A DNA stretch of 64,000 nt, taken from positions 1 through 64,000 of the forward strand of contig WTBY01000017.1 of assembly GCA_013138865.1 (NCBI GenBank), written 5' to 3'. This document shows positions 26,599 through 36,900 of this stretch, one piece after another. The position numbers were made by a program, and so were the translations under genes. Source of the stretch: Helicobacteraceae bacterium (lineage in GTDB: Bacteria; Campylobacterota; Campylobacteria; Campylobacterales; Sulfurimonadaceae). The notes under the pieces are model-generated. The model searched no databases, had not been told where the DNA came from, and was given only the letters and a program-made list of their open reading frames with translations. Positions within the stretch are counted from its first letter, which is position 1; each line of letters starts with the position of its first letter.

Positions 26599-27147
26599 CT
26601 AAACATATCTACTCTTTACCCACTCTAAAACCCAAGTCCACTCTCCATAACCACTTTCACTATTAACATGTCCTGCATCTATAAGAGGTTTATGATCCCA
26701 AGAATTAAGTCCAAGATCCTCTTCTAATTTTTTAGCTTCTTCTTCACTTAAGTAAGGATCATTGGTTGATGTTATAAGTAATTTTTCTTGTGCATATAGA
26801 TCTTTTGGTGTTGTGATCGGAAAAAAGCTAGCAATCTCTTTATATTCACTAAGATCACGTGGAGGAGCTACTAAAAGAAGATGTTTAACACTTTTAACTA
26901 ACTTCTCATTACACATATGGAACCATAATGTACAGCCAAGTGAATGTGTGATCACAATATCTGGTTCACACTCTGTATATGCTTTTAGTGCTTCATTTAT
27001 CCAAACTGCTTTGTCAGGTAATTCATTATTACTAAGTTTCGGAAAGCTTACTTTTACATTTACCTTTTCTAGTTCATCCCAAAGCCAAGCTTGCCAATGA
27101 GGAGATGGTGAACCTTTCCATCCATGCAACATTAATACTTTTTTCAC
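26599..27147 (-). CDS. RBBP9/YdeN-family alpha/beta-hydrolase
   Basis: The 182-residue protein has the RBBP9/YdeN signature: N-terminal LMLHGWKGSPSPHWQAWL, a nucleophile elbow THSLGCT, and a C-terminal catalytic His in DAGHVNSESGYGEW. It is a predicted cytoplasmic serine hydrolase of unknown substrate. Its start overlaps the stop of the cytochrome gene by 4 bp. Confidence 0.85.
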   Translation of the reverse strand: MKKVLMLHGWKGSPSPHWQAWLWDELEKVNVKVSFPKLSNNELPDKAVWINEALKAYTECEPDIVITHSLGCTLWFHMCNEKLVKSVKHLLLVAPPRDLSEYKEIASFFPITTPKDLYAQEKLLITSTNDPYLSEEEAKKLEEDLGLNSWDHKPLIDAGHVNSESGYGEWTWVLEWVKSRYV

Positions 27148-28055
27148 TTTATTACCTTATCGCCTCTTATCGTATCAACATCTAGGTTGAAAATTTTAAA
27201 ATTACTTCTAACACTATCTATTTCTGTATGAACTTCAGAGTTATAATAACCTTTGATCATTCCTGAGTCTATAATCTTTTTAAGATCAAACTCGGCGCGA
27301 GGTTGTGCGTCTATATAGAGTGTAATATCTGCAGACTCAATGTCACTCAGAGTTCCACCTTGACCAAGTGGCATATTAGACTGAATCCACAAAGAAGCTT
27401 TATGAAGCTTGCTCATTCCTGCCCCTGCATTGTATGAGATCCATTTACCACTCTTATTTTTACCCCATAGTGGAGGAAACGCGCTGTTACCTTTTCCATT
27501 TTTTCCATGACATGATGCACACTTTTGATCAAATAGTTTTTTGCCATTTAAGTAATTTTTATGTGTTGCTTTTTTTTGAATATCTGTAAATTTTTTAAGC
27601 AGTGGAATGTTTTTTTGTGAACCATTTGTTACTGGATCCACATTTATAACACTTCCACTTGATAACCAAGTAATATATGTAGTTATTGCGATCGGAGCTT
27701 TTGTATCAGTTAATGGTTTCGCTCCATTCATACTTCTAATAAAACAGTTATTTACTCTATCTTGAAGAGTCTCAATAACATTTTCTCTTTTGCTATAAAT
27801 AGGAAACTTTGAGGCAACACCTCTGAATGTACCTACATTATTAGCACCGTCTATATGGCAAGATTTACACTTTAAGTCGTTACCTACAAATTGTGAAGTT
27901 AGTGGGTGAGTATTAGTGTTGTTTACTAACTCTTCTCCTAGTTTAACAGCTTCACCTATTTTACCTTTTGGATAGCTTTTTGTTGTCTCATTAGCATGGA
28001 GCAGACTGTTTATAACTAGGCATGATAGTATAAGGGTAGTTAATTTATTTTTCAT
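27144..28055 (-). CDS. Dihaem c-type cytochrome, TsdA-like
   Basis: This exported protein of about 303 residues has two haem-binding motifs, CKSCH and CASCH, and the segment NNCFIRSMNGAKPL typical of the TsdA thiosulfate dehydrogenase/tetrathionate reductase family. I place the start at ATG 28055, which begins a signal peptide (MKNKLTTLILSCLVINSLLHA); the longer frame to 28100 starts with TTG. Thiosulfate/tetrathionate activity is plausible in a sulfur-oxidising campylobacterote but is inferred from family. Confidence 0.8.
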   Translation of the reverse strand: MKNKLTTLILSCLVINSLLHANETTKSYPKGKIGEAVKLGEELVNNTNTHPLTSQFVGNDLKCKSCHIDGANNVGTFRGVASKFPIYSKRENVIETLQDRVNNCFIRSMNGAKPLTDTKAPIAITTYITWLSSGSVINVDPVTNGSQKNIPLLKKFTDIQKKATHKNYLNGKKLFDQKCASCHGKNGKGNSAFPPLWGKNKSGKWISYNAGAGMSKLHKASLWIQSNMPLGQGGTLSDIESADITLYIDAQPRAEFDLKKIIDSGMIKGYYNSEVHTEIDSVRSNFKIFNLDVDTIRGDKVIK

Positions 28056-28105
28056 GTTTATTTTCTTTGTATTAAATTTGGTTGTACTATATCTGTTCAA
28101 GCAAG

Positions 28106-29818
28106 CTATTCACTACACAACTTATTTCTACCACTGTTTTTTGCTTTATATAAAAGCTCATCAGCTTTTTTATACATACTATCTTCACTCTCTACATTAG
28201 CAGCATGTTCACATGCCAAACCTAAAGAGACTGTTATATGTCCAATTTCTTCGTTATACTCATGCAGAATATTTATTTTTTCTATATTTTTTCTAATGTT
28301 ATCTGAAAACTCAATAGCATCTTTTCTACTCTCTGTTTTAAAAATAATTCCAAACTCTTCTCCACCTAATCTAAATAGATAATCATCTACTCTTCTTAAG
28401 TTTTCTTTCATACATTTGGCAACTTCTATAAGAACATCATCACCTTTTTGGTGTCCATAATTATCATTATATAGTTTAAAATAATCTATATCTAACATTA
28501 AAAAGCAGAGTAGATCATTTTTTCTTTTTGCACTTTTTATAAACTTAGGAAATACACTATTAAAATGTCTCCTATTAAAAATAGATGTTAAAGCATCAGT
28601 AATAGATAGTTCTTCAACATGTTTTTTATCTGTTATATTATGTCTTATAGAGGTATATCCAATTTTTTCATTTTCATCATTAAAAATAGGAAAAACTGAA
28701 GAGTGCATCCAAAAAATATTTCCTTTTTTGCCTACATTTTTAATCTCTCCACTCCATGTCTCTCCTGAAGTTATTGTATCCCACATTTTTTTATATATAC
28801 TAGCTTTATTTTCAGGTGCTCTTATTATTCTATGATTTTTACCAATTAGCTCTTCTTCTTTATATCCACATACTTCACAAAATGCTTTTGAAACATGAGT
28901 TATAATACCGTTTAGATCAGTTGAAGAAGTAACAATGTTTTCATCAATTAAGTCCATATAGTTTTGTAGTTTCTTTTTTGCTATTCTAGCTTCTGTTATA
29001 TCTCTAGTAGAAACTACAAACTCTTTTTTATTTGGCATTAATGCCATGGACATGTTTACAACTAATTTTCTACCATCTTTAACATAACAGGTCTTCTCAA
29101 AATTTTCACAAGAGCCCTCTTTTATAGTTGTTTTTATTAGCTCTTTGGATCTACGAGCGTCTTCTTCCTCACTCAAACCTATACAGCTTTTTGTCAATAA
29201 CTCTTCCGTAGTAAAACCTGTCATTTTTAAATATGCTTCATTAAACTTTAAAAAATTAGTATCTAAATCAACTATAGCTATCCCATCTTTTGAGGTACTA
29301 AAAATTGCTTCTAATTCATCTTTTTGTATTTGTAGTTTAACTTTAGAGCTCTCAAGTTCACTTGTTCTTTTTTTAACATCTTCTTCTAACTTACTTTTAT
29401 AATTATCATGTTCTTTCGCAGAAATTATATTTACTACTACTTTTGATAAAACTGTTGTTATCTGTTTTGCTGTAAAGGGTTTTAATATATAACCATCAAC
29501 CCCTAATTCTATGGATTCTAATAAAAAGTCAATAGTATCAAAGGCAGTTAAAAAGACTATTGTTTGTGAAGGTTCAATTGCTCTAATTGCTTTTGACATC
29601 TCTATACCGTTCATACGTGGCATCTGAATATCTGTAAAAATAATATCAGCTTTTTTCATCATATAAAGAGATAAACCCTCTTCACCATTTTTAGCTGTGA
29701 GTATATTTGGAAAGAAATTTTTAAGTAGTATACTCATATTAGTACGAACTAAATCATCATCTTCTACGTATAATAGTGATAGATCTTTTGTGTACTCTAT
29801 AAGTTCTTTATTATTCAT
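28106..29818 (-). CDS. Response-regulator / double PAS / GGDEF protein
   Basis: The 570-residue protein has an N-terminal receiver domain (Asp in IIFTDIQMPRMNG), a coiled-coil linker, two PAS domains (about 160-275 and 285-400; the second reads VCGYKEEELIGKNHRIIRAPE) and a GGDEF domain with LDIDYFKLYNDNYGHQKGDDVL and GGEEF. It should be a phosphorylation- and PAS-controlled diguanylate cyclase. It ends just upstream of the cytochrome gene on the same strand; no cognate kinase is adjacent. Confidence 0.9.
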   Translation of the reverse strand: MNNKELIEYTKDLSLLYVEDDDLVRTNMSILLKNFFPNILTAKNGEEGLSLYMMKKADIIFTDIQMPRMNGIEMSKAIRAIEPSQTIVFLTAFDTIDFLLESIELGVDGYILKPFTAKQITTVLSKVVVNIISAKEHDNYKSKLEEDVKKRTSELESSKVKLQIQKDELEAIFSTSKDGIAIVDLDTNFLKFNEAYLKMTGFTTEELLTKSCIGLSEEEDARRSKELIKTTIKEGSCENFEKTCYVKDGRKLVVNMSMALMPNKKEFVVSTRDITEARIAKKKLQNYMDLIDENIVTSSTDLNGIITHVSKAFCEVCGYKEEELIGKNHRIIRAPENKASIYKKMWDTITSGETWSGEIKNVGKKGNIFWMHSSVFPIFNDENEKIGYTSIRHNITDKKHVEELSITDALTSIFNRRHFNSVFPKFIKSAKRKNDLLCFLMLDIDYFKLYNDNYGHQKGDDVLIEVAKCMKENLRRVDDYLFRLGGEEFGIIFKTESRKDAIEFSDNIRKNIEKINILHEYNEEIGHITVSLGLACEHAANVESEDSMYKKADELLYKAKNSGRNKLCSE

Positions 29819-29939
29819 AATAATTAGTATCCATTAAGGTGCATTAATACACTATTTTATACTACTTTATCCTAATTTGGATTATATTATCATTAATATT
29901 GTAGAGGAGAGGTATGAGGGGTTAAAGAAGTGAGAGTTA

Positions 29940-30893
29940 TTAAACTCTTGCTTCTTCGCGACGTTGAAGTAGATCCCACTTAGCGTCAGTTCTTTTTTGC
30001 CACTCATCTAATACATGAGCATTTTCAGGTTTGAAAAGGTGTTTAAAACGACCTTGTGCACCTAAGTAATCTTTAACTGGAACAATATTTTTAGGACGGT
30101 AAGTAATATTTAACTCAGTCCCATTAATGATCTCATATAAAGGGAATACTAGTGAATCAGTTGCAAGATCTGAAACTGCAATAGTATCTGCAGGATCAAA
30201 TTTCCACTCTGTAGTACAAGCACTCATCGCATTGATGTATACTGGACCTTCAGTAGCAAAACCTGTTTGTATTTTTTTGATCATATCTTTCCATTTATTT
30301 GGTGCAACTTGTGCAACATATGGAGCGTTATGAGCTGCCATAATAGAAAGCATATCTTTTTTATCTTTTTTCTCACCATAAGAGTGAGAACCAGCTGGAG
30401 TTGTTACAGTTGAACTACCTATTGGAGTTGCTGAACTTCTCTGACCACCAGTATTAGCGTAAACTTCATTGTCAAGACAAACGTACATCATATCATGACC
30501 ACGCTCGAAACAACCACTAATCCACTGAAAACCAATGTCATAAGTTGAACCATCACCACCAAAAGCAACAAACTTAGGATCACGATCGCTAATTAATGTA
30601 CCTTTTCTTTTTTTCGCCTTGTGCATAGCTTCAGCACCTGCGATCGCAGTTGAACTATTTTCAAAACCGATATGTATCCAACTATTATCCCATGATGTAT
30701 AAGGATAAACAGCAGTACAAACTTCTAAACAACCAGTTGATGAACCTAAAATAAGGTCGTCATTTGTAGCATTTAAAATTTCACGAACAATGATAGAGTG
30801 AGCACAACCAGGACATAAAAGGTTAGCTCCCTCAAATCTATCTGCTGAAGTTGAGAACTCTTTTAGATTTTTAATTTTTTTAATTTCGCTCAT
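29940..30893 (-). CDS. porB: Pyruvate:ferredoxin oxidoreductase, beta subunit
   Basis: This 317-residue thiamine-diphosphate-binding subunit carries CPGCAHS near the N-terminus, GSSTGCLEV, and the ThDP/Mg motif FGGDGSTYDIGFQW...DNEVYANTGGQRS. It completes the Por operon (gamma, delta, alpha, beta) and catalyses pyruvate oxidative decarboxylation, or reductive carboxylation in the reverse TCA cycle, with ferredoxin or flavodoxin. It follows porA by 9 bp. Confidence 0.93.
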   Translation of the reverse strand: MSEIKKIKNLKEFSTSADRFEGANLLCPGCAHSIIVREILNATNDDLILGSSTGCLEVCTAVYPYTSWDNSWIHIGFENSSTAIAGAEAMHKAKKRKGTLISDRDPKFVAFGGDGSTYDIGFQWISGCFERGHDMMYVCLDNEVYANTGGQRSSATPIGSSTVTTPAGSHSYGEKKDKKDMLSIMAAHNAPYVAQVAPNKWKDMIKKIQTGFATEGPVYINAMSACTTEWKFDPADTIAVSDLATDSLVFPLYEIINGTELNITYRPKNIVPVKDYLGAQGRFKHLFKPENAHVLDEWQKRTDAKWDLLQRREEARV

Positions 30894-30902
30894 AAGTCTC
30901 TC

Positions 30903-32123
30903 CTAGAAAAAATTCAGTGCTTCACCATTAAGGCTAATCCACTGTTGTGTTGGTGTAGTTAATTTACCTGTATCAGCGTTAGCTTTAAGTTCAGTAAATA
31001 CTTGTTTGATATTATCTTTAGTTAAATCTCTTCCACCTAAACCATAAACATAGTTACTTAAAATTGAAGGTTTTGCATTTTGTAAAAGACAACCAGCAAG
31101 CTCATTATAAAGCATACCTAAAGCACCATTTGGACTAGAACGATCTAGTGCAGCAACTGCCTTAACATCTTTAAGCGCTTCTTTAATCTCTTCAAAAGGC
31201 CAAGGACGAATAATTCTAATACCAATTACTCCAGCTTTAATACCTTTTGTTCTCATATCTGTAGCAACAAGACGAGCTGTTTCAACTGAAGTACCCATAC
31301 ATACTATAGCAATATCAGCACCTTCCATATCGTACTCTTGAATCATAGAGTATTTACGACCTGTTAGTGTTTCAAATTCATCAAAAACTTCTTGAGTTTT
31401 TGCTTTAGCAAAAGTCATAAGGTCATGATGTTGACGAGCTTTAAATTCATAATGGTAATCTTCTTCAGTTTGAACACCATGAGTAGCAGGACGATCAAGG
31501 TCAAGCATTGCATTCATTGGTTTAAATTCACCAATAAAGTTATAAGCAACATCATCACTTAAAGTTTTAACACCTTGAGCAGTATGTGAAGTCATGAAAC
31601 CATCTTGATGAATCATCATTGGTAAACGTACTTTATGATCTTCAGAAATTTTAAAAGCCATTAAGCCTAAATCATAAGCTTCTTGAGCATTAAACGCATC
31701 TGCTTGAATCCAACCAGAGTCACGTCCAAGGTACATATCAGAGTGATCACCATTAACATTAAGTGGAGCAGCAAGTGCACGATTTACAACGTGCATTACG
31801 ATCGGAAGTCTCATACCTGATGCTTGGTAAAGAACCTCACACATAAGAGCAAAGCCTTGAGAAGATGTTGCAGTTGCAACACGACCACCAGCCGCAGATG
31901 CTCCAACACAACCACTCATTGCAGCGTGTTCAGACTCAACCATAACAAACTCACCATCAATTTGGTTGTTTGCTAAGAAAGTACTATAGTTTTGTACAAC
32001 TGGTGTTGATGGCGTAATAGGGTAAGCCGCAACAACGTCAATTTGTGCTTGACGCATAGCTTGACTTGCAGCCATATTACCATCCCAAACTTCAATATCT
32101 AGTAAATCAATTTTATCAGCCAT
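30903..32123 (-). CDS. porA: Pyruvate:ferredoxin oxidoreductase, alpha subunit
   Basis: The 406-residue subunit has the pyrimidine-binding start AAYPITPSTPVVQN, VMVESEHAAMSGCVGASAAG and the later ALDRSSPNGALG region typical of PorA. It lies directly after porD (stop and start adjacent) and before porB, all on the minus strand. Confidence 0.93.
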   Translation of the reverse strand: MADKIDLLDIEVWDGNMAASQAMRQAQIDVVAAYPITPSTPVVQNYSTFLANNQIDGEFVMVESEHAAMSGCVGASAAGGRVATATSSQGFALMCEVLYQASGMRLPIVMHVVNRALAAPLNVNGDHSDMYLGRDSGWIQADAFNAQEAYDLGLMAFKISEDHKVRLPMMIHQDGFMTSHTAQGVKTLSDDVAYNFIGEFKPMNAMLDLDRPATHGVQTEEDYHYEFKARQHHDLMTFAKAKTQEVFDEFETLTGRKYSMIQEYDMEGADIAIVCMGTSVETARLVATDMRTKGIKAGVIGIRIIRPWPFEEIKEALKDVKAVAALDRSSPNGALGMLYNELAGCLLQNAKPSILSNYVYGLGGRDLTKDNIKQVFTELKANADTGKLTTPTQQWISLNGEALNFF

Positions 32124-32525
32124 TTACTTCTCCTCTTTCGCAGGCCATGCTGCTATTAGTGCTTCTTCATCTTCTAAGTGCTCATCGTACATTAGTAATG
32201 ATTTTGGGTTAGTAGGACATACTTCTACACATATACCACAACCTTTACAGTGATCCATATCTATACCAATCATCTTCTTATCACGAGAGATAATAGACAT
32301 ATCTGGACAGTAGATCCAACAAAATTGACAGTCAATACAAAACTCTTTATTAAAAACTGGTTTCATCACACGCCAGTCAGCAACACTCGCTGTAAAACTA
32401 TTTGAGTTTGAATAAGGACGGTCTTCTTGTAATGTAGTCGCAATATTTTTAGTCTCTTTATCAAAAGAGAAAAGAAGTGCTCCTATATCGAAATCATTCC
32501 AACCATTGTTTTCATTTTTTGCCAT
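32124..32525 (-). CDS. porD: Pyruvate:ferredoxin oxidoreductase, delta subunit
   Basis: This 133-residue subunit carries two [4Fe-4S] clusters: CIDCQFCWIYCPD and CKGCGICVEVCP. It has an N-terminal extension of about 60 residues before the ferredoxin part. It transfers electrons from the catalytic subunits and lies between the gamma and alpha genes. Confidence 0.93.
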   Translation of the reverse strand: MAKNENNGWNDFDIGALLFSFDKETKNIATTLQEDRPYSNSNSFTASVADWRVMKPVFNKEFCIDCQFCWIYCPDMSIISRDKKMIGIDMDHCKGCGICVEVCPTNPKSLLMYDEHLEDEEALIAAWPAKEEK

Positions 32526-32534
32526 AATGATCTC

Positions 32535-33092
32535 CTAGTTTACTTCGTCGTAAGCACGCTGAATTGCAAGCATGTTTCCGTCGATAATTTTTTGAGGTAA
32601 TTTTTTAAGAACTCTTTTCATATTTTCTAAGAAAAAGTCCATTTCATACATTTCAGATACTTTCATTAAAGCGCCAAGCATTGGTGTGTTAGGAATAGCA
32701 CGACCAATAGTCTCTCTAGCAATAGTCATACAATCAAGTACAAATACTTTTTTACCTTCTAGTGTTGGTTGAGACTTAATAAGCTCTTCTTTACTTAAGT
32801 GAGAAGTAATAATATAAACTGTGTCTTCATTACAATTTTCAGTAATATCAGTACTGTACGTTAACGCTGGATCAATTACTAAAACGTAATTTGGCTCCAT
32901 GTACTTTTCATGTGTTAAAATCTCTTCATCAGATACACGATTAAATGCACTCATTGCAGCACCACGTTTAGCAGAACCATAGAATGCAAAAGCTTGAACA
33001 TGTTTTCCAGTTGTCGAAACAACGTCTGCTAATCCTTTGGCACCAGTAACCGCACCTTGACCAGCGCGACTATACCATCTAATTTCTAGCAT
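32535..33092 (-). CDS. porC: Pyruvate:ferredoxin oxidoreductase, gamma subunit
   Basis: The 185-residue subunit begins MLEIRWYSRAGQGAVTGAKGLAD, the typical gamma-subunit start, and contains YGSAKRGAAMSAFNR. It is the first gene of the four-gene operon, with a strong AAGAGGAG ribosome site. The promoter should lie in 33093-33211. Confidence 0.93.
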   Translation of the reverse strand: MLEIRWYSRAGQGAVTGAKGLADVVSTTGKHVQAFAFYGSAKRGAAMSAFNRVSDEEILTHEKYMEPNYVLVIDPALTYSTDITENCNEDTVYIITSHLSKEELIKSQPTLEGKKVFVLDCMTIARETIGRAIPNTPMLGALMKVSEMYEMDFFLENMKRVLKKLPQKIIDGNMLAIQRAYDEVN

Positions 33093-33211
33093 ATTTTCTC
33101 CTCTTAGTAGTTGAAATTGAGAATTTCAAATGTTTAGTATTTTAGAGAAGTTGCTCTTAAAGATAGCTTTTTAAAAGCGTATAATTTTTCTTATTTATAA
33201 AATGTGTAGTT

Positions 33212-33850
33212 TTAGGACTGAATTGAGTGTAAAAACTTTACAGCATCTAGTGAATTATTGTGAATATTTGGCGTGTATTTACTAAGTTCTTCTAAATTAG
33301 AATAGCCACAAAGAACTCCAACACTTTTAATATTTGCATTTTGTGCTGAGAGTAAGTCTAACTTTGTGTCACCTATGATCCACTGCTCTTTGTCACTACA
33401 TTTCATAAGGTTTAATGCTTTCAAAATAGGTTCAGCATGAGGTTTAGGATTTTCAACGTCTTCACGTCCAATTAGAACTTCAAAATGTTTCATAAGATCA
33501 AAATACTCCATCAATATTTTAGAGTACCTTGCTGTTTTTGTTGTAACTATTCCAAGTCTTGCAAACGTAGAGGCTAACTCAACAGCCTCAAGCGCATTTG
33601 GTAAAAGTGTAGTCATTTTAGTAGATATTTCTCTATAGTGCTCTTTATAAGTTGCCACAAAATCCCAAACAACCTCATCTTCTATTCCTAAGTTTGTATA
33701 CATTACATCTAAAGGGTAACCAATAAGTGCCTTTATCTGCTCATCTGTAGGGTGGACTCTTTTATGTACATCATAAGAGTTGTGAAAACTTTGTAAAATT
33801 GCATCAGTTGAGTCAATAAGTGTTCCATCTAAATCAAATAGTATTGTCAT
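33212..33850 (-). CDS. gph: HAD-family phosphatase, phosphoglycolate-phosphatase-like
   Basis: The 212-residue protein has the HAD motifs FDLDGTLIDS (nucleophile Asp6, Asp8), the Thr motif VTTK, Lys in ENPKPHAEP and acidic IIGDTKLDLLSA, with a small alpha-helical cap after motif I. Family members hydrolyse 2-phosphoglycolate or related small phosphates; the exact substrate is inferred. It lies alone between the por operon and the long secreted-protein operon. Confidence 0.8.
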   Translation of the reverse strand: MTILFDLDGTLIDSTDAILQSFHNSYDVHKRVHPTDEQIKALIGYPLDVMYTNLGIEDEVVWDFVATYKEHYREISTKMTTLLPNALEAVELASTFARLGIVTTKTARYSKILMEYFDLMKHFEVLIGREDVENPKPHAEPILKALNLMKCSDKEQWIIGDTKLDLLSAQNANIKSVGVLCGYSNLEELSKYTPNIHNNSLDAVKFLHSIQS

Positions 33851-33913
33851 TTTTAGCCTTCATCATATTCATTTTAGTTAGCAGTTTATCAAAAACTTAA
33901 TTGTTTAAATATT

Positions 33914-36900
33914 TTATGTTTCTAGAAGTGGACAATAATTAAGTATTCCATTCTTCTCATAGGCTACCTTATCTAATTCGTATGCCTCATAAGTTCCAAG
34001 ACCATTAAAGATCAATGCTCCAATCTCGCCAATTCCTAATAATGTGAGACTATCTTTATCAATTCTAATTAATAAAATAAAAATCATCCTAAGTAGTCCA
34101 TAAATAGCAAAAATTTCTCCATGTTCATTATTTTTAAAACCAATAAACTGATAAACCCTTCCTATAAATGAAAGTACGGATGATATAATAGCTATTCCTT
34201 TACTATTAATTAGTAAAGCCATTGAACCAATAAGTAAACCAGCTGTTAGTAACAAAAGACCATTAAATACATTGCCACTCTTATTTTCACATAACAGGCG
34301 AATTATATCCAAGCCACCTCTTAGTAGCATTGTAATTGCGGCTAGCGTTCCAAAGGCTTGACCATCAGTGATAATAACACCAACCTGGAACTCCGTTTGA
34401 AAAAATCCAGAGACAAAAAATACCGTATCTAGACATATTATTAGATCGGTACCATCTATTGAAGTTATAACTTCACTATCTGTATTTTGTGATAAATATA
34501 GTTTTACTATATCACTAGCAAATGAGGAGTTACCAGTTATTGTCCTTATGCTATTACCAGAGCTGTTATTATCCCCAAAGAGACTCTCTAGCGAACCAAT
34601 AATTTCCTCAAGAACTTGAACTCCAAAACCTAGTAAAAAATAGACAATATCGCTAAAACTTTTAAACTTACCAGTTGTTTGAAAGAAGAGCAAACTTAAA
34701 GCATCTAGTAAAACACCCTCAAGTGCCGCAAATATATTACTACCTGGTTTATTTGGTCCGTATATATCGTCTAAAATATCTGTAGGTAGGTGAACTACTG
34801 TGTCCATTACATCTTCTAAGAGTGTAATTGGCTCAGTTATAATAGAAGATGTTGCATTTGCAAGCTTAGTTTTAACTGTTGAGAAACTTCCACCTGTTGC
34901 TAAAGTTGTTACTGCACTTTCAATATCACTACCAACATTCTTGATCGTAGTTTCAACTTGATTTTCCAATTTATTTTTAAGTGTATCAAGTGCTGTTTTA
35001 ACAGTTGGTGAGGTTGTTGGATCAGCAGGAGTTACTTTTGAAGTTTGTCGATGTAGTTGGTTATGAATATGATTAGTCTTTGTTGTATCTGTTTTTTTAT
35101 TTTGCGCTTTTCTTGTCTTAGTTTGTGAACTTACTGTGTCATCTTTTACTTCACCAAAAGCACTATCTATATCTGAAGTGATATCTGCTTTTAGAGTGTT
35201 TAATGAATTATTAATATCGGTTGCTATTGTATCTTCTACACTCTTTATTGTATGATAAATATTATTACTAGGACCAGTAGGCGAGAGAAAACTATCTGTA
35301 ATACTCTGTAAATTCATACCAATTTTATAAGCATTAGTAAAATCTAGAAGAGCTCCAATAAACTTTATACAAAACTTTACAAAACTTACAACATCTTTTA
35401 CTAAACTATCAAGACATAAAGCAGCATCTACAAGGGCAGTCATAACATCACTAGCTATATCTTTTAGTAGACTTGCTATTGCACTAACTATCGTGTTAAG
35501 AGCATTTTTAGCAGCATTGTAAATACGTTTAGCAATTTTTTTAATATTATGAATAGCATGATGGTAATAGTGTTTAACATCATCCCACCAATCTCCTAGT
35601 AGTTCACTAGTAGTGACTAACTTTATATTAGGGTTGTAAGTAAGTGGTTTAATCTTTGATGTAGTGTTAATATCTGTAATATCTGCCAATGGATCACTAT
35701 TTTTAGGGGCAAAATTTTTCAATGCTGCTGAATAAACATCTGTTCCAGTTTTCAATGTTGCAGTGGAAAAAGCTGAATTATTAGCTTGTAGTTGTTGTTG
35801 TGGTGTAGAGGATTGTCCAGAATATGGTTGTGGTGTATCAACAGATATTACACTTGTAGGATCTTTTGTCTGTAGGCGTCCATGTGGCTGATAAGATAAA
35901 TTAAAACTCTTATAACCTTTTGTTGCAGCATCATTTAAAACAAGTATGGGAAGAGAATTTTTGTGTACTATAGTTGTATTATTTAAACTAATTGCTCTAT
36001 AAAAAAATAGAAGTCCAGGCACTTGGTCTTCTTCATGACCCACATGCATTTCTAACTTTAGTTGTCCTAAAGAGTTTGGTTTTAGGTAGCAGCATTGTAG
36101 CCTACTAAGAGCATATGTTTTTACTTTTGCGGGATCTGTTTGATCTACCACATAACCTTTTCCATTTAAGTAAATTTCTATAGTAGTATTAGGGTCAGCT
36201 ATATTATTATCATAACAGTTAATAGTTTGTAATTCTACTTGATGACAATTAACCATTTTTACATTTTCAATTGTAGTTATTTCAGTAGCAGGTTTTATTT
36301 TGTAAGTGTGTTGTTGCCATTTTCCAGAGACACTATCTCTCACGTTATAAAAATAACTTTTTTTTGATGTATCTATATTATCATAACTCAACTCTCTTGT
36401 TGTCGAGTTAACCGTTGTTTGCTTCATAGCAGATGTTATTATTTCATTATCATGCAGTTCTCTATACCAAGGAAATATTTTTTCCACACCTAAAGAGATA
36501 GGAACAGGTATCATACATTCAGTATCTTTACCTGTAACATCATTGACATTATAATGATATGTTGCTCCTTTACTTACAGCATATGAATCTGTAGTATTTG
36601 CAAGGTAACCTTTCTCATCAAATACTACAAGTAAATTACTATCTACTCCATTTGGTGACTTAAAAAGAAAAGTATTTCTTAATAGTCCTTGATGATTTGT
36701 TGTACAGTAAAAATCATACTCTACTTCATGTAGTGACTTATTGTCAAAATATTCTTTAAAATTGTTGTACCATAATGTCATATAATCAGTATTATCTGCA
36801 AGGCTAAAAATACTTTGAGCATAAGACATTAAAGGGTTATTATAGTAATGAGTATCTATTGTACTTGTTGCGGTTGTAGTCTGAATGTCAAACGTAAGTT